The notes beneath the pieces were generated by a model. That model worked only from the letters and a program-made list of their open reading frames with translations. It did no database searches and was not told the origin of the DNA. The position numbers were made by a program, and so were the translations under genes. Shown piece by piece: positions 1 to 5,120 of a stretch of 6,795 bases of DNA. The stretch spans positions 1 through 6,795 of the forward strand of contig JACPZV010000483.1 of the NCBI GenBank assembly GCA_016195295.1, given 5' to 3'. Position 1 is the first letter of the stretch. Each line of letters opens with the position of its first letter. This DNA is from Acidobacteriota bacterium. GTDB taxonomy: Bacteria > Acidobacteriota > Vicinamibacteria > Vicinamibacterales > CAVVIG01.

Positions 1-83
1 AGATCGGCCAGCCCGCCAAGGTGATCTACATGCGCGAGGGCAAGCGGCTCGAGACGATGCTCACGCCGGCCGCGCGGAAATAG
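1..83 (+). CDS. C-terminal end of an upstream protein, PDZ-like (partial)
   Basis: The frame opening at base 3 reads 26 residues and stops at TAG 81-83; the rest of the gene lies left of the window. The visible end, with VIYMREGKRLETMLTP, has the alternating strand pattern of the last strands of a PDZ domain (a 'v-x-R-x-G-k' turn followed by 'v-x-l-t-p'), as found at the C-terminus of many secreted or membrane peptidases. That is a family resemblance from a very short stretch and not a firm assignment. Its stop is one base before the ATG of the next gene, so the two are probably co-transcribed. Confidence 0.55.
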   Translation, partial: IGQPAKVIYMREGKRLETMLTPAARK

Positions 84-84
84 G

Positions 85-1044
85 ATGCCTCCACGCAAGA
101 AGCCTGTTCGCCGCAAGAAAGCCGCACCGGCGTCGGTCGGCCTGACCGCCGCTGAAACACGCAACGCCGCGAGCGCCGACCTCGATCGGCTCGCGGCGCA
201 CGTCGACGCCGACGGCGGCGCCGTGCTCGGACGCTATCACGATCCGTTCGGCGGGAAGCCGCTGCTGCTGGCGGCGCTGCCGGTCGACCGCGTGGAGCCC
301 ACGCCTTATCAGCGCGACCCGTCGGACACCCACGTCAAACGCCTGATGGGCGTCGTCGAGAAGATCGGCGTCTTCCTCGATCCAATTATCGCCATCCGCC
401 ACGACGATCGGTACTGGACGCCGAACGGCAACCATCGGCTGCAGGCGCTGAAGAAGCTCGGCGTCCGCACGATCGTCGCGCTGCTCGTGCCGGATGCCGA
501 CGTGGCGTTCAAGATCCTGGCGCTCAACACGGAGAAGGCGCACAACCTGCGCGAGAAATCGCTCGAGACGATCCGCATGGCGCGCGCGCTGGCCGAGCGC
601 CCAGGCGACAATGCCGAGGCGGAGGCCGCCTTCGGCTTCGAGTTCGAGCAGCCGGCGTTTCTGACGCTCGGCGTGTGCTACGAAGAGCGACCGCGGCTGA
701 GCGGCGGCGCCTACCAGTCGATCCTGCGCCGCGTCGACACGTTCCTCGACGAGCCGATCGCCAAGGCGCTCGCGGAGCGCGAGCGTCGCGGGAAAAAGAT
801 CCTGAAGCTCGATGAGGCGGTCAGCGCGGCGGTCGAGAAGCTGAAGGCGCGCGGTCTGACCAGTCCGTACCTGCGCTCGTTCGTCGTCTCGAGAATCAAT
901 TTCACGCGCTTCTCGAAAGCGACGTCGTTCGACTACGACGACACGCTCGACAAGATCATCGCGAGCGCGGCGAAATTCAATGTCGACCGGGTGAAGCAGG
1001 AAGACGTGGCGAAGTCCGGCGGCGGTCCGCCGGACGAGGAGTGA
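85..1044 (+). CDS. ParB-like N-terminal domain protein (orphan, not next to parA)
   Basis: A 319-residue protein. The N-terminus is a basic tail (MPPRKKPVRRKKAAP), which could contact nucleic acid. A ParB/sulfiredoxin-type domain spans roughly residues 60-165: a 'V-x-P-x-P-Y-Q-R' entry strand near 70-77, a helix ending in IGVFLDPI (94-101), the signature NGNHRLQALKKLG (114-126), which matches the ParB box normally written G-E-R-R-x-R-A, and LNTEKAHNLREKS (147-159), which resembles the third nucleotide-contact motif. In true ParB proteins these motifs bind CTP. The rest (about 170-319) is mostly helical and charged, with an acidic end (PPDEE), and I recognise no further domain. Start: ATG one base after the upstream stop, with only a weak GGAA before it, which suggests translational coupling. 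No parA or parS-like site is visible, so a role in chromosome partition is not supported; a DNA-binding or regulatory role is inference. Confidence 0.82.
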   Translation: MPPRKKPVRRKKAAPASVGLTAAETRNAASADLDRLAAHVDADGGAVLGRYHDPFGGKPLLLAALPVDRVEPTPYQRDPSDTHVKRLMGVVEKIGVFLDPIIAIRHDDRYWTPNGNHRLQALKKLGVRTIVALLVPDADVAFKILALNTEKAHNLREKSLETIRMARALAERPGDNAEAEAAFGFEFEQPAFLTLGVCYEERPRLSGGAYQSILRRVDTFLDEPIAKALAERERRGKKILKLDEAVSAAVEKLKARGLTSPYLRSFVVSRINFTRFSKATSFDYDDTLDKIIASAAKFNVDRVKQEDVAKSGGGPPDEE

Positions 1045-1070
1045 CCGCGTCGGGCGCGCACCGGCCCGGG

Positions 1071-1076
1071 TATCAT
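1071..1076 (+). promoter_or_regulatory. Possible -10 box for the S10 carboxypeptidase gene
   Basis: TATCAT, preceded by GGG, lies in the 59-bp gap between the ParB-like gene and the peptidase start, about 28 bases before the start codon. No convincing -35 hexamer stands 16-18 bases upstream. The context (GG before an AT-rich hexamer in very GC-rich DNA) resembles the better candidate at 5106-5111 on the other strand. Weak evidence. Confidence 0.3.
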
Positions 1077-1092
1077 CTACGTGTCATTTCGC

Positions 1093-1097
1093 AGGAG
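1093..1097 (+). promoter_or_regulatory. Ribosome binding site that fixes the S10 peptidase start
   Basis: AGGAG sits six bases before ATG 1104. It favours this start over the in-frame GTG at 1041, which overlaps the previous stop and would put 21 non-hydrophobic residues in front of a clear signal peptide. Confidence 0.75.
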
Positions 1098-1103
1098 CCA
1101 GCC

Positions 1104-2687
1104 ATGCTGAAACGAGTCCTCTTCGTCCTCCTCGTCTGCGGCGTCATGGCGCCTTCAGCTCGCGCGCAGGGCCGTGGGAGCCGCGGCGGCGCGCCCCAGG
1201 CGCCGGCGCCCGCGGAAACCGCGCCGGCGTCACCGCGCGTCGAAACCGCCGGACCCGCCGAGGAGAAAACCTCACAGACGCCCCACGCGCTCCGGCTCGA
1301 TGGCCGCGATATCAAATACACGGCGACCGCCGGCACGCTGCCGATCCGGCTCGACACCGGTCAAGTTTCGGCCCGCATGTTCTTCGTCGCCTACACCAAA
1401 GACGGTGAGGACGTGAAGACGCGCCCCGTGTCGTTCCTCTACAACGGCGGACCGGGCGCGGCCACGATCTGGCTGCACATGGGATCGTTCGCGCCGAAGC
1501 ACGTGCAGATGGCCGCCGACGGGTTTCAGCCGGCGCCGCCCTATCACCTCGTCGACAACGAGCACTCGCTCCTCGACGTCACGGATCTCATCTTCGTGGA
1601 CGCGATCGACACCGGCTACAGCCGCGTGGTCTCCGGCGTGGACAACCGGCAGTTTCACGGCGTGCGCGGCGATCTGCGCGCCTTCGGCGAGTTCATCAAC
1701 GAGTACCTGAAGTCGTACAGCCGCTGGCCGTCGCCGAAGTACTTGATCGGCGAAAGCTACGGCACGATCCGGTCCGCCGGCCTCGCGCAGGAGCTGCAGA
1801 ATCGGCACGGCATCGAGCTCAACGGCATCGCGCTGGTGTCGTCGCTGCTCACGTACCAGACGATCTCGCCGTCGCCGGAAAACGACGCGGCGTACGCGTC
1901 GCACGTCGAGACGTACACGGCGTCCGCGTGGTACCACAAGAAACTGCCGGCCGATCTCGCGGGCGATCTCAAGAAGGCGGTCGATGAGTCGCGCGCGTTC
2001 GCGTTCGGCGAGTACCTGACGGCACTCGCGAAGGGGAATCGGGCGAGCGCGGCCGAGCGCAAGGCCACGGCGCAGAAGCTGGCGCGTCTCACCGGCCTCT
2101 CGGTGGATTTCGTGGAGCGCGCGAACCTCCGTATCGATCCGGGACGCTTCCGCAAGGAGTTGTTGCGTGACAAACGGCTCGTCGTCGGCCGCCTGGACAG
2201 CCGATTCACCTCGATCGAGGGCGACGCGGCCGGCGAGAACGATGAGTTCGATCTGTCGAACAGCGCGCTGCAGGGTCCGTACACGGCGCTGTTCCAGGAC
2301 TACGTGAAGAACGATCTCAAGTGGGAATCGGACCTGCACTACCCCTCGTCTGGCAACGTGCGGCCGTGGAACTGGGATGAGTTTACCAACAGCTACATGG
2401 ACATGACCGAGCCGCTGCGCTCGGCGATGTCGCACAATCCGTTCCTCAAGATCTTCGTCGCACAGGGTTACTACGACATGGCGACCGTCATGGGCGGCAT
2501 GGAGTACAACTTCGCGCACCTCGGCTACGACAAGTCCTTCACCGACCGCGTGTCGTTCGGCTACTACGAGGCCGGCCACATGATCTACATCCGGCCGTCG
2601 GCGCACAAAGCGCTCAAGAGCGACATCGCGAAGTTCATTCAGGGCACGCGCGGGCAGGCGATGCCGCGGAGCACGTCACCGCAGTAA
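1104..2687 (+). CDS. Secreted S10-family serine carboxypeptidase
   Basis: A 527-residue protein that probably removes C-terminal residues from peptides outside the cytoplasm. Residues 1-21 form a signal peptide: positive start (MLKRV), hydrophobic core and an A-R-A cleavage site before Q22. An Ala/Pro-rich linker follows to about residue 60. The S10 landmarks are all present and in order: NGGPG at 114-118 (oxyanion hole region), then LIFVDAIDTGYSR, equivalent to the family's 'D-x-P-x-G-t-G-f-S', the nucleophile motif GESYG with Ser218, the GYYDMAT motif with Asp458, and AGHM with His492, completing a Ser-Asp-His triad. The family often has serines after NGGPG; here they are alanines (NGGPGAATIW). 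Length and layout fit the bacterial S10 branch, and nothing suggests inactivation. Start chosen from the RBS and signal peptide. The gene runs towards the minus-strand operon, and a hairpin repeat 42 bases past its stop could end transcription. Confidence 0.93.
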   Translation: MLKRVLFVLLVCGVMAPSARAQGRGSRGGAPQAPAPAETAPASPRVETAGPAEEKTSQTPHALRLDGRDIKYTATAGTLPIRLDTGQVSARMFFVAYTKDGEDVKTRPVSFLYNGGPGAATIWLHMGSFAPKHVQMAADGFQPAPPYHLVDNEHSLLDVTDLIFVDAIDTGYSRVVSGVDNRQFHGVRGDLRAFGEFINEYLKSYSRWPSPKYLIGESYGTIRSAGLAQELQNRHGIELNGIALVSSLLTYQTISPSPENDAAYASHVETYTASAWYHKKLPADLAGDLKKAVDESRAFAFGEYLTALAKGNRASAAERKATAQKLARLTGLSVDFVERANLRIDPGRFRKELLRDKRLVVGRLDSRFTSIEGDAAGENDEFDLSNSALQGPYTALFQDYVKNDLKWESDLHYPSSGNVRPWNWDEFTNSYMDMTEPLRSAMSHNPFLKIFVAQGYYDMATVMGGMEYNFAHLGYDKSFTDRVSFGYYEAGHMIYIRPSAHKALKSDIAKFIQGTRGQAMPRSTSPQ

Positions 2688-2689
2688 GT

Positions 2690-2703
2690 CGCTCGGCTGA
2701 AGC
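2690..2703 (+). repeat. 14-bp REP-like half site, identical to a segment inside rsgA
   Basis: CGCTCGGCTGAAGC, starting three bases after the carboxypeptidase stop, is identical to 4639-4652, within the rsgA coding sequence. The rsgA copy continues into the second half of an imperfect palindrome (GGCT-GA-AGCC core); this copy diverges after the first half (GGCTGAAGC then AGG). I read it as a partial copy of a dispersed palindromic repeat. Confidence 0.55.
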
Positions 2704-2728
2704 AGGACACGGAGCGCGAGCCTTTCAT

Positions 2729-2768
2729 CCCTCGACATGCTCGGGATGCCCTGAGCGTGTCTGAAGGG
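2729..2768. repeat. Imperfect hairpin repeat (REP-like), possible bidirectional terminator
   Basis: The left arm 2729-2745 (CCCTCGACATGCTCGGG) and right arm 2749-2768 (CCCTGAGCGTGTCTGAAGGG) are imperfect inverted copies around a 3-base centre. The right arm carries extra bases near its end, and the matches are CCC, the TC/GA step, GACA, GCTC and GGG. This shape, a CCCTTCGACA-GCTCAGGG-type arm, is a common class of dispersed intergenic palindrome in GC-rich bacteria (from memory, not checked). It lies between two convergent genes, so it could stop transcription from both sides, but there is no T-run for a classical intrinsic terminator. Confidence 0.6.
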
Positions 2769-2810
2769 CAGGCGAGCGGACACGGCAATCGATAAGGAGA
2801 ATGACGGGAG

Positions 2811-2885
2811 GTGGAGCGCGTGCTCGAACGCGGCGGCGTGGTCGCCGGATCATCAGCCGGCGCATCCATCATCGCGTCATACATG
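2811..2885 (+). pseudogene. Remnant of an S51 (cyanophycinase-like) peptidase around its catalytic serine
   Basis: Twenty-five codons starting at GTG 2811 contain VLERGGVVAGSSAGAS, the nucleophile-elbow signature of the S51 peptidase/cyanophycinase family, where the usual form is GG-V-x-x-G-T/S-S-A-G-A. Family members are normally around 250-400 residues or more, with much sequence before this motif. Here a TGA lies three codons upstream in the same frame (2802-2804), and after about residue 25 the similarity ends at a GC-rich junction; the open frame continues to 3140 only as the antisense of a minus-strand membrane protein. I therefore call it a fragment left by deletion or rearrangement. 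Only the motif is recognised; the true edges of the fragment are uncertain. Confidence 0.6.
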
Positions 2886-2906
2886 GGAGGGCCTGCCCTG
2901 GATTCC

Positions 2907-3230
2907 CTACTGAGTTCGGCTGGAAAGCAGCAGCAGGTTCAGCACGCCGAACACGACGAAGACTGGCGCCACGTACCACCACTCCTGGCCTTCGCCCATC
3001 AGCGCCGCTATCGCCGCCAGCGCGCCCGAACCCAGCCACCCGGCGGCCGTCACGAGCACGAAGCGCGTGGCGTGACGCGTCGGATGCGCGTCGCGCACGC
3101 CGTTCAAAGGACGTTTGACGATCGACCGCGCGACACGTGAGGAGAAAAAGAAGACGAAGGCCGACGCCGTCCAGGGTTCGCCGTTCTGCCAGCCGAAGGC
3201 GAGCACGACCACCGCGGCGATGCAGAACAA
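2907..3230 (-). CDS. Small membrane protein with about four helices, function unknown
   Basis: 107 residues if started at TTG 3230, with TAG stop at 2907-2909. No family recognised. Hydrophobic stretches suggest four membrane segments: about 1-13 (CIAAVVVLAFGW), 20-38 (ASAFVFFFSS), 57-78 (FVLVTAAGWLG... to ALM) and 84-103 (YVAPVFVVFGVLNLLLL), with a basic loop between the second and third. The open frame continues upstream of TTG 3230 to codon 3263-3261, adding a hydrophobic lead-in (STFRIFSLSL) that completes the first helix. The likely true start is therefore further up, perhaps CTG 3260, where a GAGGG from the heptamer repeat stands seven bases upstream. No ATG or GTG is available there, so the start is unsettled. 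The gene follows dinB on the same strand and probably belongs to the rsgA-dinB unit. Confidence 0.6.
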   Translation of the reverse strand: MFCIAAVVVLAFGWQNGEPWTASAFVFFFSSRVARSIVKRPLNGVRDAHPTRHATRFVLVTAAGWLGSGALAAIAALMGEGQEWWYVAPVFVVFGVLNLLLLSSRTQ

Positions 3231-3256
3231 CGACAGCGAGAAGATGCGAAAGGTAC

Positions 3257-3298
3257 TCAGCCCTCAGCCCTCAACCCTCAGCCCTCAACCCTCTGACC
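3257..3298. repeat. Heptamer tandem repeat spanning the end of dinB and the start of the next gene
   Basis: Six units of 7 bp on the plus strand: TCAGCCC, TCAGCCC, TCAACCC, TCAGCCC, TCAACCC and a degenerate TCTGACC. On the coding (minus) strand each clean unit reads GGGCTGA or GGGTTGA. Because 7 is not a multiple of 3, the TGA in successive units falls in successive frames, so three units close all three frames. The dinB stop codon is the TGA at 3287-3285, inside the repeat, and the repeat also abuts the 5' end of the membrane protein frame. It resembles the short tandem heptamers known from cyanobacteria in form only. Confidence 0.85.
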
Positions 3299-3782
3299 GA
3301 TAGTACGCAATCATGTCCATCGACTTCGCCGGCTGCGCGCCGATTTGCCGCAGCATCGTCGTCACTTGCCCGCGATGGTAGCTCGCGTGGTTGACCACGT
3401 GCTGCAGCATCTGCCAAAAGGGAGACGATCCTGGCTGACCGCTCAGCACCTTGTAGTCGAACACGCGCGTGACGCCGTTTTCTCCCAGCGCATCGAGGAA
3501 GGCGCGCATTTTGGCTTCGTGGTCAGTCCACGCGCGCCGCACGGCCACGACGTCGGGGAACGCGTCGCTCGTCATGAGCGACGTCGGCGATTGTCCCTGC
3601 CAGCGGGAGTGCCACGCCCACTCCGCCGCGTAGATGTGCACGACGGTCTCGCGAATCGACTTGAAGCTGCTGCCGAGATCGCGGTTGAACTGCTCGGGCG
3701 TCAGAGGCTCGAGCGCCTCGAGCAGCCGGTCGCGCGCCCAGTAGTGGTAGTCGAGCATGGTACGCAGATCCTGAAGGTTCAT
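3285..3782 (-). CDS. DinB/YfiT-family metal-binding four-helix protein
   Basis: A 165-residue protein, the usual length for the DinB family, whose members are four-helix bundles that bind a divalent metal and in several cases act as thiol (bacillithiol or mycothiol) transferases. The three expected histidine ligands are visible: His49 in VVHIYAAEW and His132/His136 in VVNHASYHRGQ, the family's H-x3-H signature. The N-terminal YHYWARDRLLEAL helix is also typical. The ATG at 3782 is four bases after the rsgA stop, with no clear Shine-Dalgarno, so translation is probably coupled to rsgA. The last residues (SEG) and the stop codon are encoded by the heptamer repeat, so the original C-terminus may have been replaced. 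The substrate cannot be told from sequence. Confidence 0.9.
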   Translation of the reverse strand: MNLQDLRTMLDYHYWARDRLLEALEPLTPEQFNRDLGSSFKSIRETVVHIYAAEWAWHSRWQGQSPTSLMTSDAFPDVVAVRRAWTDHEAKMRAFLDALGENGVTRVFDYKVLSGQPGSSPFWQMLQHVVNHASYHRGQVTTMLRQIGAQPAKSMDMIAYYRSEG

Positions 3783-3786
3783 CGCA

Positions 3787-4908
3787 TTATTCTAAACGCT
3801 CGCGCGATTTGTAGAGTGCCTTCTGCGCCTGCGTCATGTGTTTCCAGCGACGCTTGACATTGGCGGCGGCCGCTGTGTCGTGCTTCCGCGCCTCGAACGC
3901 GGCCTCGCGCAGGAGGCGCTGGTAGTTCGCGAGCCGATCGGGATCGAGCCGGCCCGCGTCGACGGCGGCCTGGACGGCGCAGCCTGGCTCCCCCGCGTGC
4001 CCGCAATCGGCGAACCGGCAGTCGCGCGACAGCGCCGCGACGTCGTCGAACGCCGTGTCGACCGCGGACTCGTCGCCCCACAAGTGCAGCTCACGCATGC
4101 CCGGCGTGTCGATCAGCAGCGCGCCGCACGGTAACTCCACGAGCTGCCGCGACGTCGTCGTGTGACGGCCTTTCCCGTCGGATTCGCGGATCGGAGCCAC
4201 TGCGATCGCGTCGCGGCCGAGCAGCCGGTTGACCAGCGTCGACTTGCCGACGCCGGACGATCCCAGCAGCGCGATCGTGTGCGCGGGGCGCAGGTACGGC
4301 GCGAGCGTGTCCAGCGCGTCATTGCTCAGCGGGCTCAGCGCGCTGAGCGCGACCACGTCGATCAGCGGCAATCGGGCGCGGACGGATTCGCGTGCAGCGA
4401 CTGGATCGTCGGCCAGGTCGGCCTTGTTCAGCAGCACGACGGGCACGGCGCCGGCGTCCCACACCATCGTCAGATAGCGCTCGATGCGACGGACGTTCAG
4501 CTCCTGCGCGAGCGCGCTGACGAGGAAGACGGTGTCGACGTTCGCCGCAACGACCTGCTGCTCGACGCGATCGCCGGCCGCCGCGCGCGAGAGCACGCTT
4601 CGCCGCTCCAGCCGGCGATGGATGATGGCGCGAGTCGACGCTCGGCTGAAGCCTCGCGCTACATCCGCAGGCGTGACTACGTCCGCTGGCGCGACACAAA
4701 CCCAATCGCCGACCGCGGGAAAGTCGGCGGCCGTTCTCGCCTCGTGACGAAATAGGCCGCTGACTTCCGCCCAACCTTCGGCGTGACCGGCGATCCGGTA
4801 CAGCCCTCGCTGTTCCTCTACGACACGTGCGAAGCGCAGCGACTCGTCCGTCTGCGCGATCTGATCTTCGAAAAACGAACTCCACCCCAGGCGCGTCAAT
4901 GTGGACAC
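3787..4908 (-). CDS. rsgA: Ribosome small-subunit-dependent GTPase A
   Basis: A 373-residue circularly permuted GTPase that helps 30S ribosomal subunit maturation. Order of parts: N-terminal OB-fold (about 25-115), then the permuted GTPase motifs NKAD (161-164, G4), GSSGVGKS (216-223, P-loop), GRHTTT (247-252, G2) and DTPG (267-270, G3). A zinc-binding C-terminal domain follows, with Cys297, Cys302, His304 and Cys310 in the classic C-x4-C-x-H-x5-C spacing, and a basic helical tail. Start: GTG 4908, seven residues before the conserved-looking GW (residues 8-9), with AAGGAG six bases upstream; a longer in-frame start at 4983 would translate the octamer repeat. Oddity: residues 76-93 (DVVTPADVARGFSRASTR) are an apparent in-frame insertion in the OB domain, encoded by a palindromic repeat whose core recurs at 2690-2703. 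The gene is slightly longer than typical RsgA (about 350 residues), as the insertion would predict. First gene of a probable operon with dinB. Confidence 0.95.
   Translation of the reverse strand: MSTLTRLGWSSFFEDQIAQTDESLRFARVVEEQRGLYRIAGHAEGWAEVSGLFRHEARTAADFPAVGDWVCVAPADVVTPADVARGFSRASTRAIIHRRLERRSVLSRAAAGDRVEQQVVAANVDTVFLVSALAQELNVRRIERYLTMVWDAGAVPVVLLNKADLADDPVAARESVRARLPLIDVVALSALSPLSNDALDTLAPYLRPAHTIALLGSSGVGKSTLVNRLLGRDAIAVAPIRESDGKGRHTTTSRQLVELPCGALLIDTPGMRELHLWGDESAVDTAFDDVAALSRDCRFADCGHAGEPGCAVQAAVDAGRLDPDRLANYQRLLREAAFEARKHDTAAAANVKRRWKHMTQAQKALYKSRERLE
4630..4683 (-). repeat. Palindromic repeat apparently inserted in frame inside rsgA
   Basis: This 54-bp stretch encodes RsgA residues 76-93. 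Its centre, 4640-4657, is an imperfect palindrome with a GGCT-GA-AGCC core, and 14 bases of it (4639-4652) are repeated exactly in the intergenic DNA at 2690-2703. It is a multiple of three and carries no stop in the rsgA frame. It falls between the OB-fold strand ending VGDWVCV and the segment beginning AIIHRRLERRS, which are close together in typical RsgA proteins. The boundaries are estimated from the protein comparison from memory. Confidence 0.5.
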
Positions 4909-4914
4909 GGATCT

Positions 4915-4920
4915 CTCCTT
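4915..4920 (-). promoter_or_regulatory. Ribosome binding site deciding the rsgA GTG start
   Basis: On the minus strand AAGGAG stands six bases before GTG 4908. A complementary TCCTT just upstream (4927-4923 side) could pair with AAGGA across a very short loop and mask the site weakly; the stem is too short to claim as a regulatory element. Confidence 0.7.
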
Positions 4921-4933
4921 AAAAGGAAATCGA

Positions 4934-4973
4934 TTTGAGGAGTTAAGGATGTGAGGAATTGAGGATCTGAAGA
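4934..4973 (+). repeat. Octamer tandem array, left arm of an inverted pair
   Basis: Five units of 8 bp on the plus strand: TTTGAGGA, GTTAAGGA, TGTGAGGA, ATTGAGGA and TCTGAAGA, with consensus NNTGAGGA. The array is in the rsgA leader region and faces the opposite-strand array at 5030-5069. Aligned as a hairpin, 28 of 32 positions of 4934-4965 pair with 5030-5061. A CGAT/ATCG extension at the base could add a few more pairs with a small bulge. Confidence 0.85.
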
Positions 4974-5029
4974 CGTGCTGCACTTGGGGGATGTACTGCA
5001 GGCGTGCGACGACGCGCGACGCGCTTACT

Positions 5030-5069
5030 TCCTCAAATCCTCACATCCTCAGATCCTCAAATCCTCGAT
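5030..5069 (-). repeat. Octamer tandem array, right arm of an inverted pair
   Basis: Five units of 8 bp: TCCTCAAA, TCCTCACA, TCCTCAGA, TCCTCAAA and TCCTCGAT, the reverse complement of the unit at 4934-4973. The 56 bases between the two arrays (4974-5029) contain no gene; they hold only a short CTGCA...TGCAG inverted repeat and a GC-rich run. Confidence 0.85.
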
Positions 5070-5105
5070 CGTGTCCAACTCTCACAGGCCCTCCCTTCGC
5101 CGCGC

Positions 5106-5111
5106 ATTGTA
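5106..5111 (-). promoter_or_regulatory. Probable -10 box for the rsgA operon
   Basis: On the minus strand TACAAT, preceded by AAGG, is a near-consensus -10 hexamer in otherwise GC-rich DNA. The transcript would start near 5099 and carry a leader of about 190 bases holding both octamer arrays. The -35 is weak: the sequences 15-17 bases upstream are TTC-rich parts of the terminal stem of the structured element (GAATTC, TTCTGC). The element's edge may therefore contribute to the promoter. Confidence 0.45.
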
Positions 5112-5120
5112 CCTTAGAAA

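Noticed and set aside
85..1044. Chromosome or plasmid partition locus (parAB)
   Set aside because: No ParA ATPase, no second partition gene and no centromere-like repeats in the window.
1041..1103. GTG at 1041 as the start of the S10 carboxypeptidase, overlapping the previous stop
   Set aside because: It has no good ribosome binding site and would bury the signal peptide behind 21 polar residues; ATG 1104 has AGGAG at proper spacing.
1272..2606. A 444-codon open frame on the minus strand, antisense to the S10 gene
   Set aside because: Arg/Val/His-rich translation with no family features, fully inside a well-supported gene; a GC-rich shadow frame.
3285..4908. A linked resistance or defence system formed by rsgA and dinB
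   Set aside because: Both are common housekeeping or stress-type families and adjacency alone supports only co-transcription.
4909..4983. Upstream in-frame start for rsgA at 4983
   Set aside because: The 25 extra residues are a translation of the octamer repeat; GTG 4908 has a strong binding site.
4934..5069. CRISPR array
   Set aside because: Units are 8 bp, contiguous, degenerate and inverted; there are no 25-40 bp repeats with unique spacers.
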